This document shows positions 24,640 to 36,599 of a stretch of 64,000 bases of DNA, piece by piece. Numbering within the stretch: the first letter of the stretch is position 1; each line of letters opens with the position of its first letter. Location of the stretch: contig JAVSML010024600.1 in the NCBI GenBank assembly GCA_038503035.1, forward strand, positions 691,240 to 755,239, read 5' to 3'. The DNA is from Crocodylus rhombifer (taxonomy: Eukaryota; Chordata; Crocodylia; Crocodylidae). Position numbers and translations under genes: made by a program. Below the pieces are notes generated by a model. The model made no database searches and was not told where the DNA came from. It worked only from the letters and a program-made list of their open reading frames with translations.

Positions 24640-25130
24640 GCTAAGAGAATGAAAAAAAAGATGAATATATTAACTACAGAGATAACTGTCTGGGAATGCA
24701 ACCATAAAATACTAAATGGGAGAGGGAAAGGGGTGGAGTGAAAAGAGCTAGGGGGTGGGAGTTATAAGGATTAGGAAAGAAACAGAAACAGAAAAAAAGA
24801 AAAGGGGGGGGAATTAAGAGCACTCCTTGAAAGAAAAGATATAGAAAAAGATAACTCCCCAAAACAAACAAGCAGAAAGGAAAGAAAGAAATAAAGAAAA
24901 AGAAACAGTAAGAAACAAGCTGTAAAGTAGCAACTTGCAGGCAAAGAAACCAGAAGTGAAGGGGGAGGGGGCAGAAAGCAGAGAAAAAGAAGGAAAAACA
25001 TTGTGAAAATGCAAGAAAAGAAGCAGAAAGGGAGATAAACAGAAGCAAGAGACCTTTAGACAGGTGGGAGTCAGAACAGAAAAGACATAGGAAGCTGGGG
25101 GGGGGGGTCTTATGCTCAGGATCACCCCAC
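24640..25130 (-). repeat. Long purine-rich (plus) / pyrimidine-rich tract
   Basis: From about 24770 to 25060 the plus strand is almost all A and G with few pyrimidines; a run of nine G follows near 25100. Open frames here are low-complexity shadows (Leu/Phe/Ser-rich). It lies immediately 5' of the Tx1-like ORF1 in that element's orientation and could be its leader, or an independent microsatellite-derived tract. Confidence 0.6.
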
Positions 25131-25500
25131 AATGTGAGCCTGGTCCGATGCGTCCAAAGTGGAAGGACAGAAGGGACTCCATCTCAATTGACCTTCAGTC
25201 CAGCCATTATACATTGGCTAATTTCTTAAATTGTTCAGAGCAAAAGTGGGTTTTGAGAAGGGATTAATAAAAGAATCATAGAAAGGTATGACTCAGTTGA
25301 GTGCATAAAACTGTCTCCTGGAATCTCATTCTTATTCAGTTACTGCCTTTAGGACAGTGAATTCTGAATATATCGAGCTGTAAGATCCACAACAGCAGAA
25401 GGGTAGCATGTTGCCACTGGTGCAGAACCAAAAGGTCATCTCTGCCCTAAAAAAGCTTCTTTCTTTCCTCTGTTAACAGCACCCTGCTGCTTCTTCCTAG

Positions 25501-27138
25501 TCACACCTGAAGTACTCTAACAAAAGACCACTGTTTAACGATTTCTTTGCCTCCGTCTTCCTAAGTAGGGACCAGAACAGCCACCTCCCTGCTGGGCCCC
25601 CCTCGGGCCCCGGGGGAGGCACACCTGGGCCAAGGGTTAGCAAGGATTTAGTTAGGGAGCTTCTGGAGGGGCTGGACGTATTCAAGTCAGCCGCCCCGGA
25701 TGATCTCCACCCTAGAGTTCTAAAGGAACTGGCCGAGGTCATTGCAAGGCCCCTGGCACGGCTTTACGAGTACTCGTGGTGCTCTGGAGTGGTACCGGAG
25801 GACTGGAAGAGGGCCAACGTGGTCCCCATCTTCAAAAAAGGGAGGAAGGAGGACCCGGGAAACTATAGGCCAGTTAGTCTTACCTCGATCCTAGGCAAGC
25901 TGTTCGAGAAAATTATTCTGGCACACATCCAGGAGGGGCCAGCAGGGGACTGCATGGTTAGGGGCAACCAACATGGGTTCATCAGTGGCAGGTCCTGTCA
26001 GACCAACCTGGTGGCCTTTTATGATCAGATCACCAGATCATTAGACACAGAGGTAGCAGTAGACATAGTCTTCCTGGACTTCCGGAAGGCTTTTGACACT
26101 GTCTCTCACCCCGTTCTCATTAAGAAACTGGGGGGCTGTGGTGTAGACACCCACACAGTCAAATGGGTCACCAACTGGCTGGAGGGCCGCACCCAGAGGG
26201 TGGTAGTGGATGGGTCCTTCTCAACCTGGAAGGACGTGGGCAGTGGAGTCCCCCAGGGCTCGGTCCTCGGGCCCGCACTGTTCAACATCTTCATCAGCGA
26301 TTTGGACGAGGGGGTAAAAAGCACCCTGTTCAAATTTGCTGATGATACTAAGATGCGGGGGGACGTGGGCACACTAGAAGGAAGCAACAGGCTACAATCG
26401 GACCTAGACAGGTTACAAGGGTGGGCGGATGAGAATAGGATGGGATTCAACACAGATGAGTGCAAGATGATGCACCTGGGGAGGAACAACCGGCACCATA
26501 CCTACAGGTTGGGGAACTCCCCTCTTGTCAGCACAGAGGCGGAAAAGGATCTTGGAGTCATCATTGACTCCAAGATGAACATGGGCTGGCAGTCAGGGCA
26601 GGCAGTTAGGAAGGCCAACCACACCTTGTCATGCATCTACAGATGCATCTCGAGCAGGTCCGAAGAGGTGATCCTCCCCCTCTATGCGGCACTGGTCAGG
26701 CCGCAGCTGGAGTATTGCGTCCAGTTCTGGGCGCCGCACTTCAAAAGGGATGTGGACAGCATGGAGAGGGTCCAGAGGAGGGCCACTCATATGATCAGGG
26801 GACAGCAGGGCAGGCCCTATGAGGAGAGGCTACGGGACCTGAACCTGTTCAGCCTCCACAAGAGAAGGCTGAGGGGGGATCTTGTGGTCTGTTATAAACT
26901 AGTCAGGGGGGATCAGCAGGCATTGGGGGAGTCCCTGTTCCCCCGAGCACCGCCAGGAGTGACCAGGAATAACGGTCACAAGCTGGCAGAGGGTAGGTTT
27001 AGGTTAGATATCAGGAGGCGCTACTTCATGGTCAGGGCGGCTAGGATCTGGAACCAACTTCCAAGAGAAGTGGTGCAGGCTCCTACCCTGGGGGTGTTTA
27101 AGAGGAGGTTAGATGAACACCTTGCTGGGGTCGTTTGA
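25501..27138 (+). CDS. CR1 ORF2, C-terminal part, uninterrupted
   Basis: This is the C-terminal half of the CR1 ORF2 polyprotein: reverse transcriptase plus the CR1 C-terminal region. In vivo a complete ORF2 copies CR1 RNA at a nicked target. The frame is open from just after the TAG at 25498-25500 to the TGA at 27136-27138, about 545 codons; no native start exists because the 5' end is missing. Motifs in order: NYRPVSLTSILGKLFEKI, SGRSCQTNLVAFYDQIT, VDIVFLDFRKAFDTVSHPVL, GVPQGSVLGPALFNIFISDL and the catalytic FADD (26335-26346). Then come KWVTNWLEGRTQRVVVDGS-type and LEYCVQFWAPHFKRDVDSME blocks, ending in EHLAGVV. All expected catalytic aspartates are present. Without ORF1, endonuclease or a promoter it is not an autonomous element. 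Confidence 0.88.
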   Translation, partial: SHLKYSNKRPLFNDFFASVFLSRDQNSHLPAGPPSGPGGGTPGPRVSKDLVRELLEGLDVFKSAAPDDLHPRVLKELAEVIARPLARLYEYSWCSGVVPEDWKRANVVPIFKKGRKEDPGNYRPVSLTSILGKLFEKIILAHIQEGPAGDCMVRGNQHGFISGRSCQTNLVAFYDQITRSLDTEVAVDIVFLDFRKAFDTVSHPVLIKKLGGCGVDTHTVKWVTNWLEGRTQRVVVDGSFSTWKDVGSGVPQGSVLGPALFNIFISDLDEGVKSTLFKFADDTKMRGDVGTLEGSNRLQSDLDRLQGWADENRMGFNTDECKMMHLGRNNRHHTYRLGNSPLVSTEAEKDLGVIIDSKMNMGWQSGQAVRKANHTLSCIYRCISSRSEEVILPLYAALVRPQLEYCVQFWAPHFKRDVDSMERVQRRATHMIRGQQGRPYEERLRDLNLFSLHKRRLRGDLVVCYKLVRGDQQALGESLFPRAPPGVTRNNGHKLAEGRFRLDIRRRYFMVRAARIWNQLPREVVQAPTLGVFKRRLDEHLAGVV

Positions 27139-27235
27139 CCCCAGTATTCTTTCCTGCCATGGTAGGGGGTCAGACTAGATGATCTGCTCAGGTCCCTTCC
27201 GACCCTACAAACTATGAAACTATGAAACTATAGTA
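25501..27235 (+). mobile_element. 5'-truncated CR1 LINE with open RT frame
   Basis: CR1 sequence starts near 25520, inside ORF2, and runs to the 3' end GGTCCCTTCCGACCCTAC (about 27197). A tail of repeated AAACTATG units follows to about 27235. Unlike the other copies it has no internal stop in the retained ORF2, and third-base GC content is higher than in the surrounding AT-rich DNA. It is probably the youngest CR1 here. Confidence 0.92.
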
Positions 27236-27239
27236 TCAC

Positions 27240-30200
27240 AATAGGTTCTGCAGAAACGTATCAAAACTTCCTCTAATTCGTTTAAAAAATGACCATATAA
27301 AATATTTCTGTTCCTTCTGAGGCAATGCTGAATCTTTCTTAATAGATTAATAAAGGCTGTTCCACATCTACACTGGAATAACTTCCTTTTATTTTACATT
27401 GGTGTTGCTGCTAAATCAAATTTTTCTCTTTTTCATAGATCATGTCTTATGTAAATCAAGGATGACAGATTCAGAAATTCCCAGTGAATCTTTGCAGGTT
27501 TAGAATCATGGACATGGCCAATTAACAATGATTTGTATCTTTATTCTTAAGCAGAGCTGTTTCTGCTATATTCATTTCTTTTAATAAGGTTTAAAATTCT
27601 AATTTACTTCCCTGATAATATTTCTCGGTTTTCAAACCATTTTTTTCCCCTGAAAATACACTGCTGGAATATAAGCTCAACCTCTGTCAGTATAACTGTG
27701 ACAGACTCTGGATAATTCATGTTTGATTAGAGTCTTTGCATTTCCCTGACACCTCTCATGATCTCTATGACCTTTTTGTTACAGCTTTTAAATGTGTATT
27801 ACCACTGCATCCCTACCTCATTGAGTCAGACTTCATTTTGAGTTTAAGAGAATTAATATTTCATTTTGAGCTTGAGAGAGAGGAGAGGGATATAGGAAAG
27901 GGGAAAGGAGGATGCATGAAGACATCACAGTGTCCTAGGAAAGAATTGGAATTTTGCTTCCCAGTGTCAAGATTAGAGCCAGAAGGTGAAATTGAACTGG
28001 AAATAGATTGTGTATTTGTCAAATAATTATCAAAAGAGTCATCAAGGATTATCAAGGAGTCATATTTCAAAGGATGTCACATGACTGTTATGTGACATCA
28101 CATTTTGAGGGTTACTCTTTTTAGAAATAAAACAAACTTAATACAATCATTCATTTGAAAGTGGAGGCACAGATCATTTTTTAAAAGAAAATAGTGTAAG
28201 CCAGCATTCCCATTAAAGCCAGATCAACTGTTACCCGGCTGCTTGTACCACTGTTAGATTCCTGTTTTTGCACTCCACCCAAAAGCTGCTTAATGGTTAA
28301 AGCATATATTTATGTACTAGCTACAACAATGCAACAATTACTGAAATTTATTTTCCTTTTTACATGCAACAAAAATGGTTCAGGAAAGGGTGTTTATGAT
28401 ATCTTCTGAAGAGCATTTTGGTCCCAAAAGCTTCTCTAACATCTCTCCCAACTATGCAGTTGGTCCAATAAAACTGCAAACCTCCTCGCCCCTAACCCCC
28501 CACAAAAATGAACAACAAAACTTTTTTTTTATTACAGTTTCTGAACCATCACAGCCACAACACTGATCCAATTCTTATAAAAATTGTTGAATAATTTCTA
28601 CTGCCACTTCTCAATTTAGAAAGTAAAATATTTTTGAAGGCTTGTGACATCTGAAAGTAGTTAGGAAAATATGTCACTTCAGAGCCAACTTATCTCTGTG
28701 AGAGAAAGCAATGTATTATCAAAAGCTAAAATCTCAAAAGAAAAAAAACCAATTATATACAACCAAAGCCCTAAAGAGATGCTGAGCACTAAGCATGATG
28801 GGAGTTTCACTGATTTCACTAATTTCATATACAAACTTGCTCTTAATCTCAGACTGACCTGGGATCTAAATTAAGTTTCAAGGACCTGACCTGCAGATCC
28901 TCGTGCATGGCAGAAGTCTTCACTTAGCTTATGTACTGAATCCACCTGGGATGCTTATATGAATGAAGTTTTGAACTCTGAACCTTAGCATGCACATAAT
29001 TAGCTTAAATTTACAATTACAGAACAACACATTGATTCAGCAATTTCAAAGCCAGAATAAACCAGTATTATAATCTAACCTGGCTTCATGCATAACATGC
29101 ATCAGGCACTCTTTCACAGTAAATTCTACATCAAGCCCCTAATTTCTGTTTGAGCTTTGGTGTTTCATTAAGAAGATGGCCAGACTTCACTGAAAGATTG
29201 TAACTGTGAGAGAATTCACTGCATCTCTAACAGTACTCACTGTTCAGACAGTCAGATTTATCTTTGGCCCGAGTTTGCATACTTTCAGCCAAAGGTCCTG
29301 TTATGCCTTTTCCTGCTAGATGTAAAAAGCTGCCAAGTGTCAGAAATCTCTGTCCTAAAAAATTATCCCCCATACAGAAGAGAGACCGTGAAATAAGCAC
29401 TGTTAAGTCTATTACAACCAAGCTTGATTTGTTTTCCCCTGGAAGGATTACTTGTCCAATTACTACATGTAAACCCTTGCAGCTGACATTGTGGTTCCTT
29501 AAGGAGCTAACAACAATATAAATTACCACAACTTTCAGAAATTAGCATTGATTTAGAAATGAAGCTATACAGGAAATCATGGTAAGTATATTAGCCCAGA
29601 ATAGAGAGAGAGCAGGAGACAAGAGCCCAGATTCCCAAAGATGTTTAACTGCCTGAATATATATTAGTTTCTGATGGGGTTTACAAAAGCATCTAAATAA
29701 GCTAATTGCAGACGTCCTATTGAAAGTCAGTAAATTAGGTTCATAACTCACTCACAAGCTTCTGTAATCTTACTAGCATCTATCTGCATTTTCGGACACC
29801 CAAAAACTTAAGCAGTTTTTTCCCCAAGAATGATAGACTGTAGGTAATAATTTTGAAATAAAAGGAAGTTATTTATGCTACGATCTTAATTTTATCTGGT
29901 TGATGCTAAACACAGAACAAGGATGCCAAGTGAGGTGGAATGGTTACAAAACAGGAAGCAGAAGGGGAAGTCGCAGAGACTGGTAGAAATTGCTATATCC
30001 CAAAGCAGTCAGTGGTCAGAGACTTTTGCTTTTTTTGAATATGTAGAAATAACATGGATAGAGAAAACAGCTGTAAACTCAATTTTTTTTAAATGGAGAG
30101 ACAAATACAAAGAGTAATAAACAAGACTTTCAGTGGTAGGAAGGGAAATGTTTTCCATGCAAGCTGAAAAAAATAAACCACAAAATGAATAGGAAGTATA

Positions 30201-30418
30201 GTAGAATGATCAGTATTGTTTTGTTTCATTATTTATATCATTGTATTTTTTAGGTATGAAAAGAAAGGAGACAGAATGTTCTATAAAAATGTAGCAAAAT
30301 AGATCCCCAATGTGTTGCCTGAAGTAGAGGAAAATAAGTAACACTTTGTATAAATAATCTGGAAAAACTGAATCTGGGAGCCCAGGTTCCATGTCTGTCA
30401 GCCCCATTGTGACTCCCA
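27240..30418. other. Intergenic, one old repeat fragment only
   Basis: AT-rich. The only structured piece I recognise is the old repeat at 28375-28505. A 96-codon frame at 27736-28026 is Glu-rich near its end but has no motif. Confidence 0.4.
28375..28505 (+). repeat. Ancient amniote repeat fragment
   Basis: TTCTGAAGAGCATTTTGG, CCCAAAAGCTTCTCT and GTTGGTCCAATAAAACTG occur in this order. They resemble a widespread old reptile repeat with 'CTGAAGAAGAGC...CGAAAGCTT...GTTGGTCCAATAAAA'. The class is not clear to me. Confidence 0.35.
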
Positions 30419-30676
30419 GGCTGCACCTACATGAGCAGTGGACTGTGCAGTTGTTACTGCAAAGTCATTTAGTACTTGCATAACCACGTACTAAATGACT
30501 GTGCAGTAACTGGTGCTATTGTGCAGTAGCATACCCACATGTGTTTTTTCTGATGCTATTGTGCAGTAGCAACAAGCTACTGTGTAGTATCTCATTACAT
30601 CTGCTCAGTGGTGTCACATCACAGTTAGTGCCTCCCAGTGCTACTGCACAGTGACATCTTGTATAGACACAGCCCC
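30419..30676. mobile_element. Palindrome-rich MITE, copy C
   Basis: The left end GGCTGCACCTACATGAGC and the reverse complement of the right end, GGGGCTGTGTCTATACAAGA, match the family termini loosely. The interior repeats GCTATTGTGCAGTAGCA and GCTACTGTGTAGTA. CCA flanks both sides, which could be a 3-base duplication but is weak evidence. Confidence 0.55.
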
Positions 30677-31743
30677 AAAGGAATAGCTGGGCACTGAGTG
30701 CCCTGGGTAGTAGCATCAGTGACAATGCTCCGGCAGCATAGTTGTGACTGGATTAGCAATGCAGGTGTTACCATTTGTGTGTCCCCCCACTCCCCAGGAT
30801 CAGCAACTGGGGATGGTGCCCTAGTCACCACCGTCCCACCTTTGTTCTGCTGTTGGTGACTCCTATGGAGTCATGGTAGAGTTGGGAGTCTCGGGGCTTG
30901 AAAGCCAGGACTCTTATTCTCATTCCTCTACAAAGAAACCGTGAGAGCCTTGATTAGAACTGGGGTTCCCGGGGTTACAGGCTCTCAGCTCCATGGCTGA
31001 GTGGCCTAAAATCTGGCTGAACTGCCACCATGGCTTTTGAAAATGGAACTGAGCATTCTGGCTCAGTTACTTCCAAAATGTTACCTTTCATGATACCTTT
31101 CATCTATAAAATCCTTATTTCTGAGGAAGTCAGAGGTGGAATAAAACCAGAGATTATCAAACACTTTCCTGAGTTTTCTGGGCTTGTGGCAGGAGAATAA
31201 TCTTGTGATTTATAAACTGAACTTATTTGATATGCAACCTGCACAGTATAGAATATATCTGGCTTGAAAATAAAAGGACTCCAAAACGTTATCTTGTTGA
31301 ATTTGCAGAGCTTCCATTAAAATGTCCTGTTTCATTTTACCATATTTTCTAAACTAACAAAATCTTTGTTTGAAGCATTTTCCCACCATCTGGACATATA
31401 TAAAAATCATTTTTTTGCCCCAGTGATTTCTAGAGTAATTCTGGAGTTAATGTTCCCATGGATGAAGTCATCTGGCATTCTTTTATTTTCTTGGTTGGCA
31501 GACCCCAACTTCATGTTGCTCCAAAGGATCAGCAGAAGTCAAATTGACTCCGTTTGTTAGACACACAGGCAGGAGTGGCCACGTGGTATGTGATGCCACA
31601 AACTCATCTGCGGCACTACATACCACACATTGAGATGGTCTCTGTGCTGCATGGGGTGCGTTGCCTGTGCCTGTGTAGAATAATAGCCAGCTCAGGTGTT
31701 ATTTGTTTCTCTTCTTCATCAGAACCATAAAAAAGGCAACAGT
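30677..31743. other. Intergenic with one small hairpin
   Basis: Mostly unremarkable. GTGGTATGTGATGCC (31583-31597) pairs with GGCACTACATACCAC (31612-31626) with two mismatches. It resembles the foldback at the left end of the 5.3 kb element and is perhaps a relic of the same family. Confidence 0.45.
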
Positions 31744-31965
31744 GGGCACATCTACATGAGATGCTGACCGCGCAGCAGTGCAGACACTGCGGACAGTGCT
31801 AATACACTACTGCGCGGTATTATTAGGCTACTATGCAGTAGCATCATTTGCCAGTGCTACTGTGCAGTAGCTCCAGTTACTGTGCATTTATTTAGTGCTT
31901 GCTAATGCAAATACTAAGTAAACGTGCAGTGACAGCTGTACAGTAGTGTCTTGTGTAGGAACTTC
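31744..31965. mobile_element. Palindrome-rich MITE, copy D
   Basis: The left end GGGCACATCTACATGAGATG and the reverse complement of the right end, GAAGTTCCTACACAAGACAC, are imperfect inverted repeats. The internal palindromes GCTACTATGCAGTAGC and GCTACTGTGCAGTAGC are the clearest of the four copies. It lies only 1.1 kb from copy C. Confidence 0.6.
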
Positions 31966-32749
31966 AGGCACTAGCCCGGGACCTGAAAACTTAAATAATT
32001 CAAACTTCTTTTATGCTTTAGGTTTTTTGTGTGATATGGACATGGATTTGCCAAGATGCCACAATGTCTCAAGCTCTCCAGTTTAGAGCCTCAAAATCCC
32101 CCTCAGCTGTTACTTAGTGTTATGCCTCTGAATTCCACTGGGACTAAATTCACAAAAGGATTTAACCCCTAAGAGTCACCTTTGGCATTACCGTTAGATA
32201 AATACTATCATTGTCTGGCTCCCTATCAGGCAGACTGCTTTTTGCAATTCCCATTCTTAGACACCTAACTTTCCTCATAAATTGTATAGGAAGCCTAGGA
32301 ATATCAAGGCCACACACTACCATAATTATCTTGTCTAGATTAACATAGGTGTGCTCAGCACACATCTGGAAGTAGAAAGAGGAAACGAACGTAATTGTAT
32401 TGACTGTTGCAGCTCCCTTAGCCTATGGTTGTCAGACACTGGCTTCAGCTCCTGGCACAAGCTGGAACAGCACAGGGGCTCTTCTATATTAAGCTAGTTG
32501 CCAATAGTCACATGAGCTGTCCCTCACCTGAGATCACTGGAGGGTGGTGTAGACACTATTATGCCTGCTCTGCTGTACTTGGAGATACCTCAGTCCTAGG
32601 AGAATTCTCCATTGACTTTTTAAGATAGATTGAGGATGTTTTATATATTGGAATAAGTGTTGTAGTTCCTTTTTTTTTGGCCTACTCATTTCACAGCAAC
32701 AGCACAAAATCACAAAACCAGTGTGAAGTTACATGTTACATTTAGGGTG
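31966..32749. other. Intergenic, nothing recognised
   Basis: No supported feature. Confidence 0.4.
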
Positions 32750-33260
32750 CTTGTACACATGACGGGAATTTAGTCCCCTAAATTGAAATGGTGGGTTTTT
32801 AATTATGATGATTAAAAACCCATCATTTCAATTTAGGGGCCTCCATCACTGTTACGGCGAGGGGCTCGATTCTTTTTTTTTCTTTTTTCATGGAGCCCGC
32901 CCATGTCTCCCACAGCTGGGGGGTGAGCTGCCAGTGGGCCAAGTGGCCCCTGAGCTGTAGGGGGTCCCAGTCCTTCCCACTGTGGTGGTGGCACCCCCCC
33001 AGGGTTGCCTGAGCAGACAGATACTGCCCCAGATTGGCCTTGGAGAAGGGTTGGATCAAGTTAGTTGCTGCCTCTGAGCTAAGGGAGCACCTGCCCAGCT
33101 AGCCACTCACCTGGGTGGCCCTGGGGGTGCCACCACCAGGGAGGGAAGTACCAGGGCCTCCCGCAGCTCATCACCCACTGGCAGCTCACCCCCTGGCCAC
33201 AGGACAGGAAGGCAGGCTCTGCGAAAATGAGCATGCGAACATGGAAGAAGGGGAAGCAAA
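32750..33260. mobile_element. Candidate MITE with strong internal hairpin
   Basis: GGGTGCTTGTACACATGACG at about 32752 looks like a MITE terminus. A near-perfect inverted repeat follows: arms 32775-32803 and 32811-32839, 29 bases each with one mismatch, around a 7-base loop TATGATG. The remainder to about 33230 is GC-rich and non-coding. The right end is unclear. Confidence 0.4.
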
Positions 33261-36200
33261 ATTTATTTTGTGCAGGGCAATGAAATAACTGGGTTAGTTA
33301 TAAATCTACAAAGAAACTATTATGATTTATATAGAATAACACTTCACATAAGTCATTCTGTTTGCATGTCTTCAGTGCCCAGAAGCTAACTACAACAGAA
33401 TCTGGCTGTTCACTCATCCAGCCGTGCTTCCTGCAGATAGTGCATTACACATGCATCTGATGCTGAATAAACCTATTCTGGTTCCCTGCTGCCTCAGGGT
33501 TTTACTGCAGCTCTTGTTCTATAAATCCTTATGTGGTTTGGGCCTTGCATAACTAACTTGCCTCTCTCCTGGAAGAACTCTCTTCTTCCACATGCTGACA
33601 AGAATGAAATGCAGAAAACTTACTTTAATAAATTAGAATATTTTTTTGTGTATGCTGAGTGCCTCCTTTTCCTCCTTTTGTTTGTTTTTGTTTCCTTCTT
33701 TGTGTATGTTACAGTTAAATAGAGATGTCTTAATTTTCTTCTTTTAGTGTTGTCCATTCATGTGCTGTGGCTTTGCACATTACAGGTTGAGAACAATTGC
33801 CATAGAGCACGTGAAGGTTAATGAAAACAGAGCTCTTGGAATAGAAAGAACACAAATCATATAACTTGATTTTCAACAGCAGCAAAATTACTACTGTTAG
33901 CTCCTTAATCTTTGACACATGCTTGCATGTTATTTAGCAAGAAGTTCCTATCCTTTGCTATGCATAGAGCCTTTCTAATACTTCCCCCATTGTTTGTGTG
34001 CATCCAGGTGTGTAAAATGCCTAATTTTCTGATGCAGACTATCATTCTTTCTGAAAATTACCACATATGCACACTGATAAGATGCCCTATATTTAGTTTA
34101 ATGTTTGTAATATATTATTTCCTGAGGCTGCAGGGAGCAGGAATAGGTTTATTTCACATACCTTTGATGAAGAGCATGTACAAACCTGGTTATGTTGAGA
34201 TGATTGGTAGAGAAATTTTATTTGAAGGCTTAGGTTTTTACTTTCATTTTCGCCAGCACTATATCAATACTGTATCATAGAAATATGGCACACTACTCTG
34301 ATAAGTCCAGGACATGGCTTATACATTCCTTTTTTTTTTTATATTTATGCCAGCATTTTAACTGTGAAGGTCATATCTGTAGCCCAGACAAAAGATTCAT
34401 CCTCCACACAAGTCTGGTTTATATATAACAACTGGCCAGATTCATGGGTAGACTAAGAGTTGCCTTGACATTTTCTGATAATAAGCAAAGCCAAGCAGCT
34501 AAATTACATACCTGCCATAACACTGGGCTAGAGCATGACCTTACAATTCACACCCAGTATCTCCTTTGCACATAAAAGTCTCCAGGATACAACATTGTCT
34601 AGGGATCCATGCAGAAGGACATATGGGGAATTACCACCAGGCCAGAAAAAGCCCCACTGAGATTACATGGAAAAAACAATGCAGCAGTGGCCGACAATTG
34701 TTCTTTATAAGAGCCCCCTATAAGGCAGAATATTCCCTAAGGAATACTGAAGTCACTGAAACTTAGGCAAATGCTTAAACTCTAAGCATATACTTAAGTA
34801 CTTGCCTGAACGTAGCTGGATGTTATGTATGTATTCACATTCTTAGTTGACATACCTGTGGGAAAAGTGAGGTAGCCATAGCAGGGGAAAGTCCCTGTTG
34901 GTTCACTTTCATTGAGACTGTGCTGCCAGGAGCAGAAGATGAGTGTGAAGAAGGAGGTACTAAAGCTCCAAGGCTGAAGGGAGAGACAGGGCATCCATGT
35001 GGATACCCATGGCCTTATGCATATTCTCTGGGGCCTGCTTGGTTTACAGGCTGGCAGTACACTGCTTTTAGCTGGAGACAAATTATCTCTGCTAAAAAAT
35101 TGAACAAGAAGGCACCTTGTGAGGGGATCATCTTATAGATTTCCTCAGCCTTTAATTCCCAGCACCCAGAAATACTGCCATATAGCTACTCACATGATTA
35201 CATATGTCTTGAATTGATAACCCATTTTCCCAACATGGACAAACAAACATTGTGGTGAGCTGAATCCATCAGAGAAAGGAACAAATATAGCTCACTACAG
35301 AAGGGGGTCAATGAAACAGAAAAACAAAAACTCCTTCAAAATGTCTAAGTAGTGCAGCATGACTTTCATCAAGTGATCACATTAGTTTGATTAATAACTG
35401 CAGGAAATGACTACCTCAATTCAGGTTTTACGTGGACCAGCAAGAAGGTTCAAGGAAGTCTGTGTTGCATATTGCTACTATACCTTTCAAGTTTTTATAG
35501 ACCTCAGGAGAAATGAGGCATTCATAATGCGGGGGGAAAATAAAAATCATAGAAGGTATCATAAATCTAGGGGACTAAGTTGTGGAAATCACATCTTTAA
35601 ACTGACACAGCTGTGATTAGCCAGCAATGGCTTTTACAGTTAGAAAAATTTTTGGTCAAAGTTATTTGCCAAGTGAAAGTTTCTGGTAAGTGGAGTATTT
35701 AATCAAATCCATGTTTGGGGGATAGAGGGATGCAGCATGTAAAACCACAAGCTCTACACCTCTGGAAGCTTGGATTTGAATCACACATGCAGAAGTCTCA
35801 AGTGGATGATGGCTTAGATCTTAAACCACCCACAGGATTCAGTTTCTGTGAGAGGACTGAAATAAATGGAAGTATCCTGGTCCAGCTATGTTTGGAAACT
35901 TAGTCTGTGCTCCGGTAATATCTGTCTCTCTGTTTTATGTTATAATATGCAATATAAGTGAGGAAATACAGTTAGGTCAAGTGAGCATAGCCTTTGGCGT
36001 GAGCCAGAGGTCATCTTGGCAATCCTCTGTTTCAAGGATGATCTCTACCTCAGCTCATTGATAGGTTTTGAGGACATCTAGCACACAAGTGTTCTTCTAC
36101 CATGCCCCTATGGAATGGATTTGGTACGAGTACCTGGCCACTTGGGTTGGAGAATCAAGTGATCAGTTGTGATACTGGCCACATTACTCCCTTGTTACTG

Positions 36201-36384
36201 TCTACAGAAACAAACACACTGTATATTCTCACATAAATATGCCCCTGAATAAGATACTTACATTTTTTGAAGGGCAGAATGAGAAAAAAAGAATTATTCC
36301 TTGCTTTTCCAGCAGAAACCTCTGAATGAGAAGCGCTATAGTTTTACTTTCTGATCTCATATGGCGTGAGATCAGAATACAGTT
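33261..36384. other. Intergenic, nothing recognised
   Basis: No coding exon or clear transposon seen. A 122-codon frame at 33912-34280 has no motif. Traces of an old repeat (CTTAAGTACTTGCC) lie near 34790-34812. Confidence 0.4.
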
Positions 36385-36599
36385 TTACTGGCTAATCTAG
36401 TACGGTGTGCTTTAAACTAGCTTCACCAGTGGATGGGGCCACAGGACACGAGAACACTGCCCAGCAAAGACAGGTGATGAGCACAGAAGTACCCAGGTAA
36501 GTGATAAGGGTCTGGATAGTCCTAGGAATTGGTGGGGGGTGAGGGGGAAGGAGGGATCGGGGCGGGGTGCATGCACCGATAGGAGGCCTTAAATGCCTT

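Noticed and set aside
24674..25182. 152- and 122-codon Phe/Leu/Ser-rich frames
   Set aside because: Translation of a pyrimidine tract gives apparent hydrophobic proteins; there is no real domain.
25265..25290. AGAATCATAGAAAGG as a minus-strand CR1 tail
   Set aside because: It resembles a reversed TTCTATGATTC tail, but no CR1 3' UTR sequence is adjacent.
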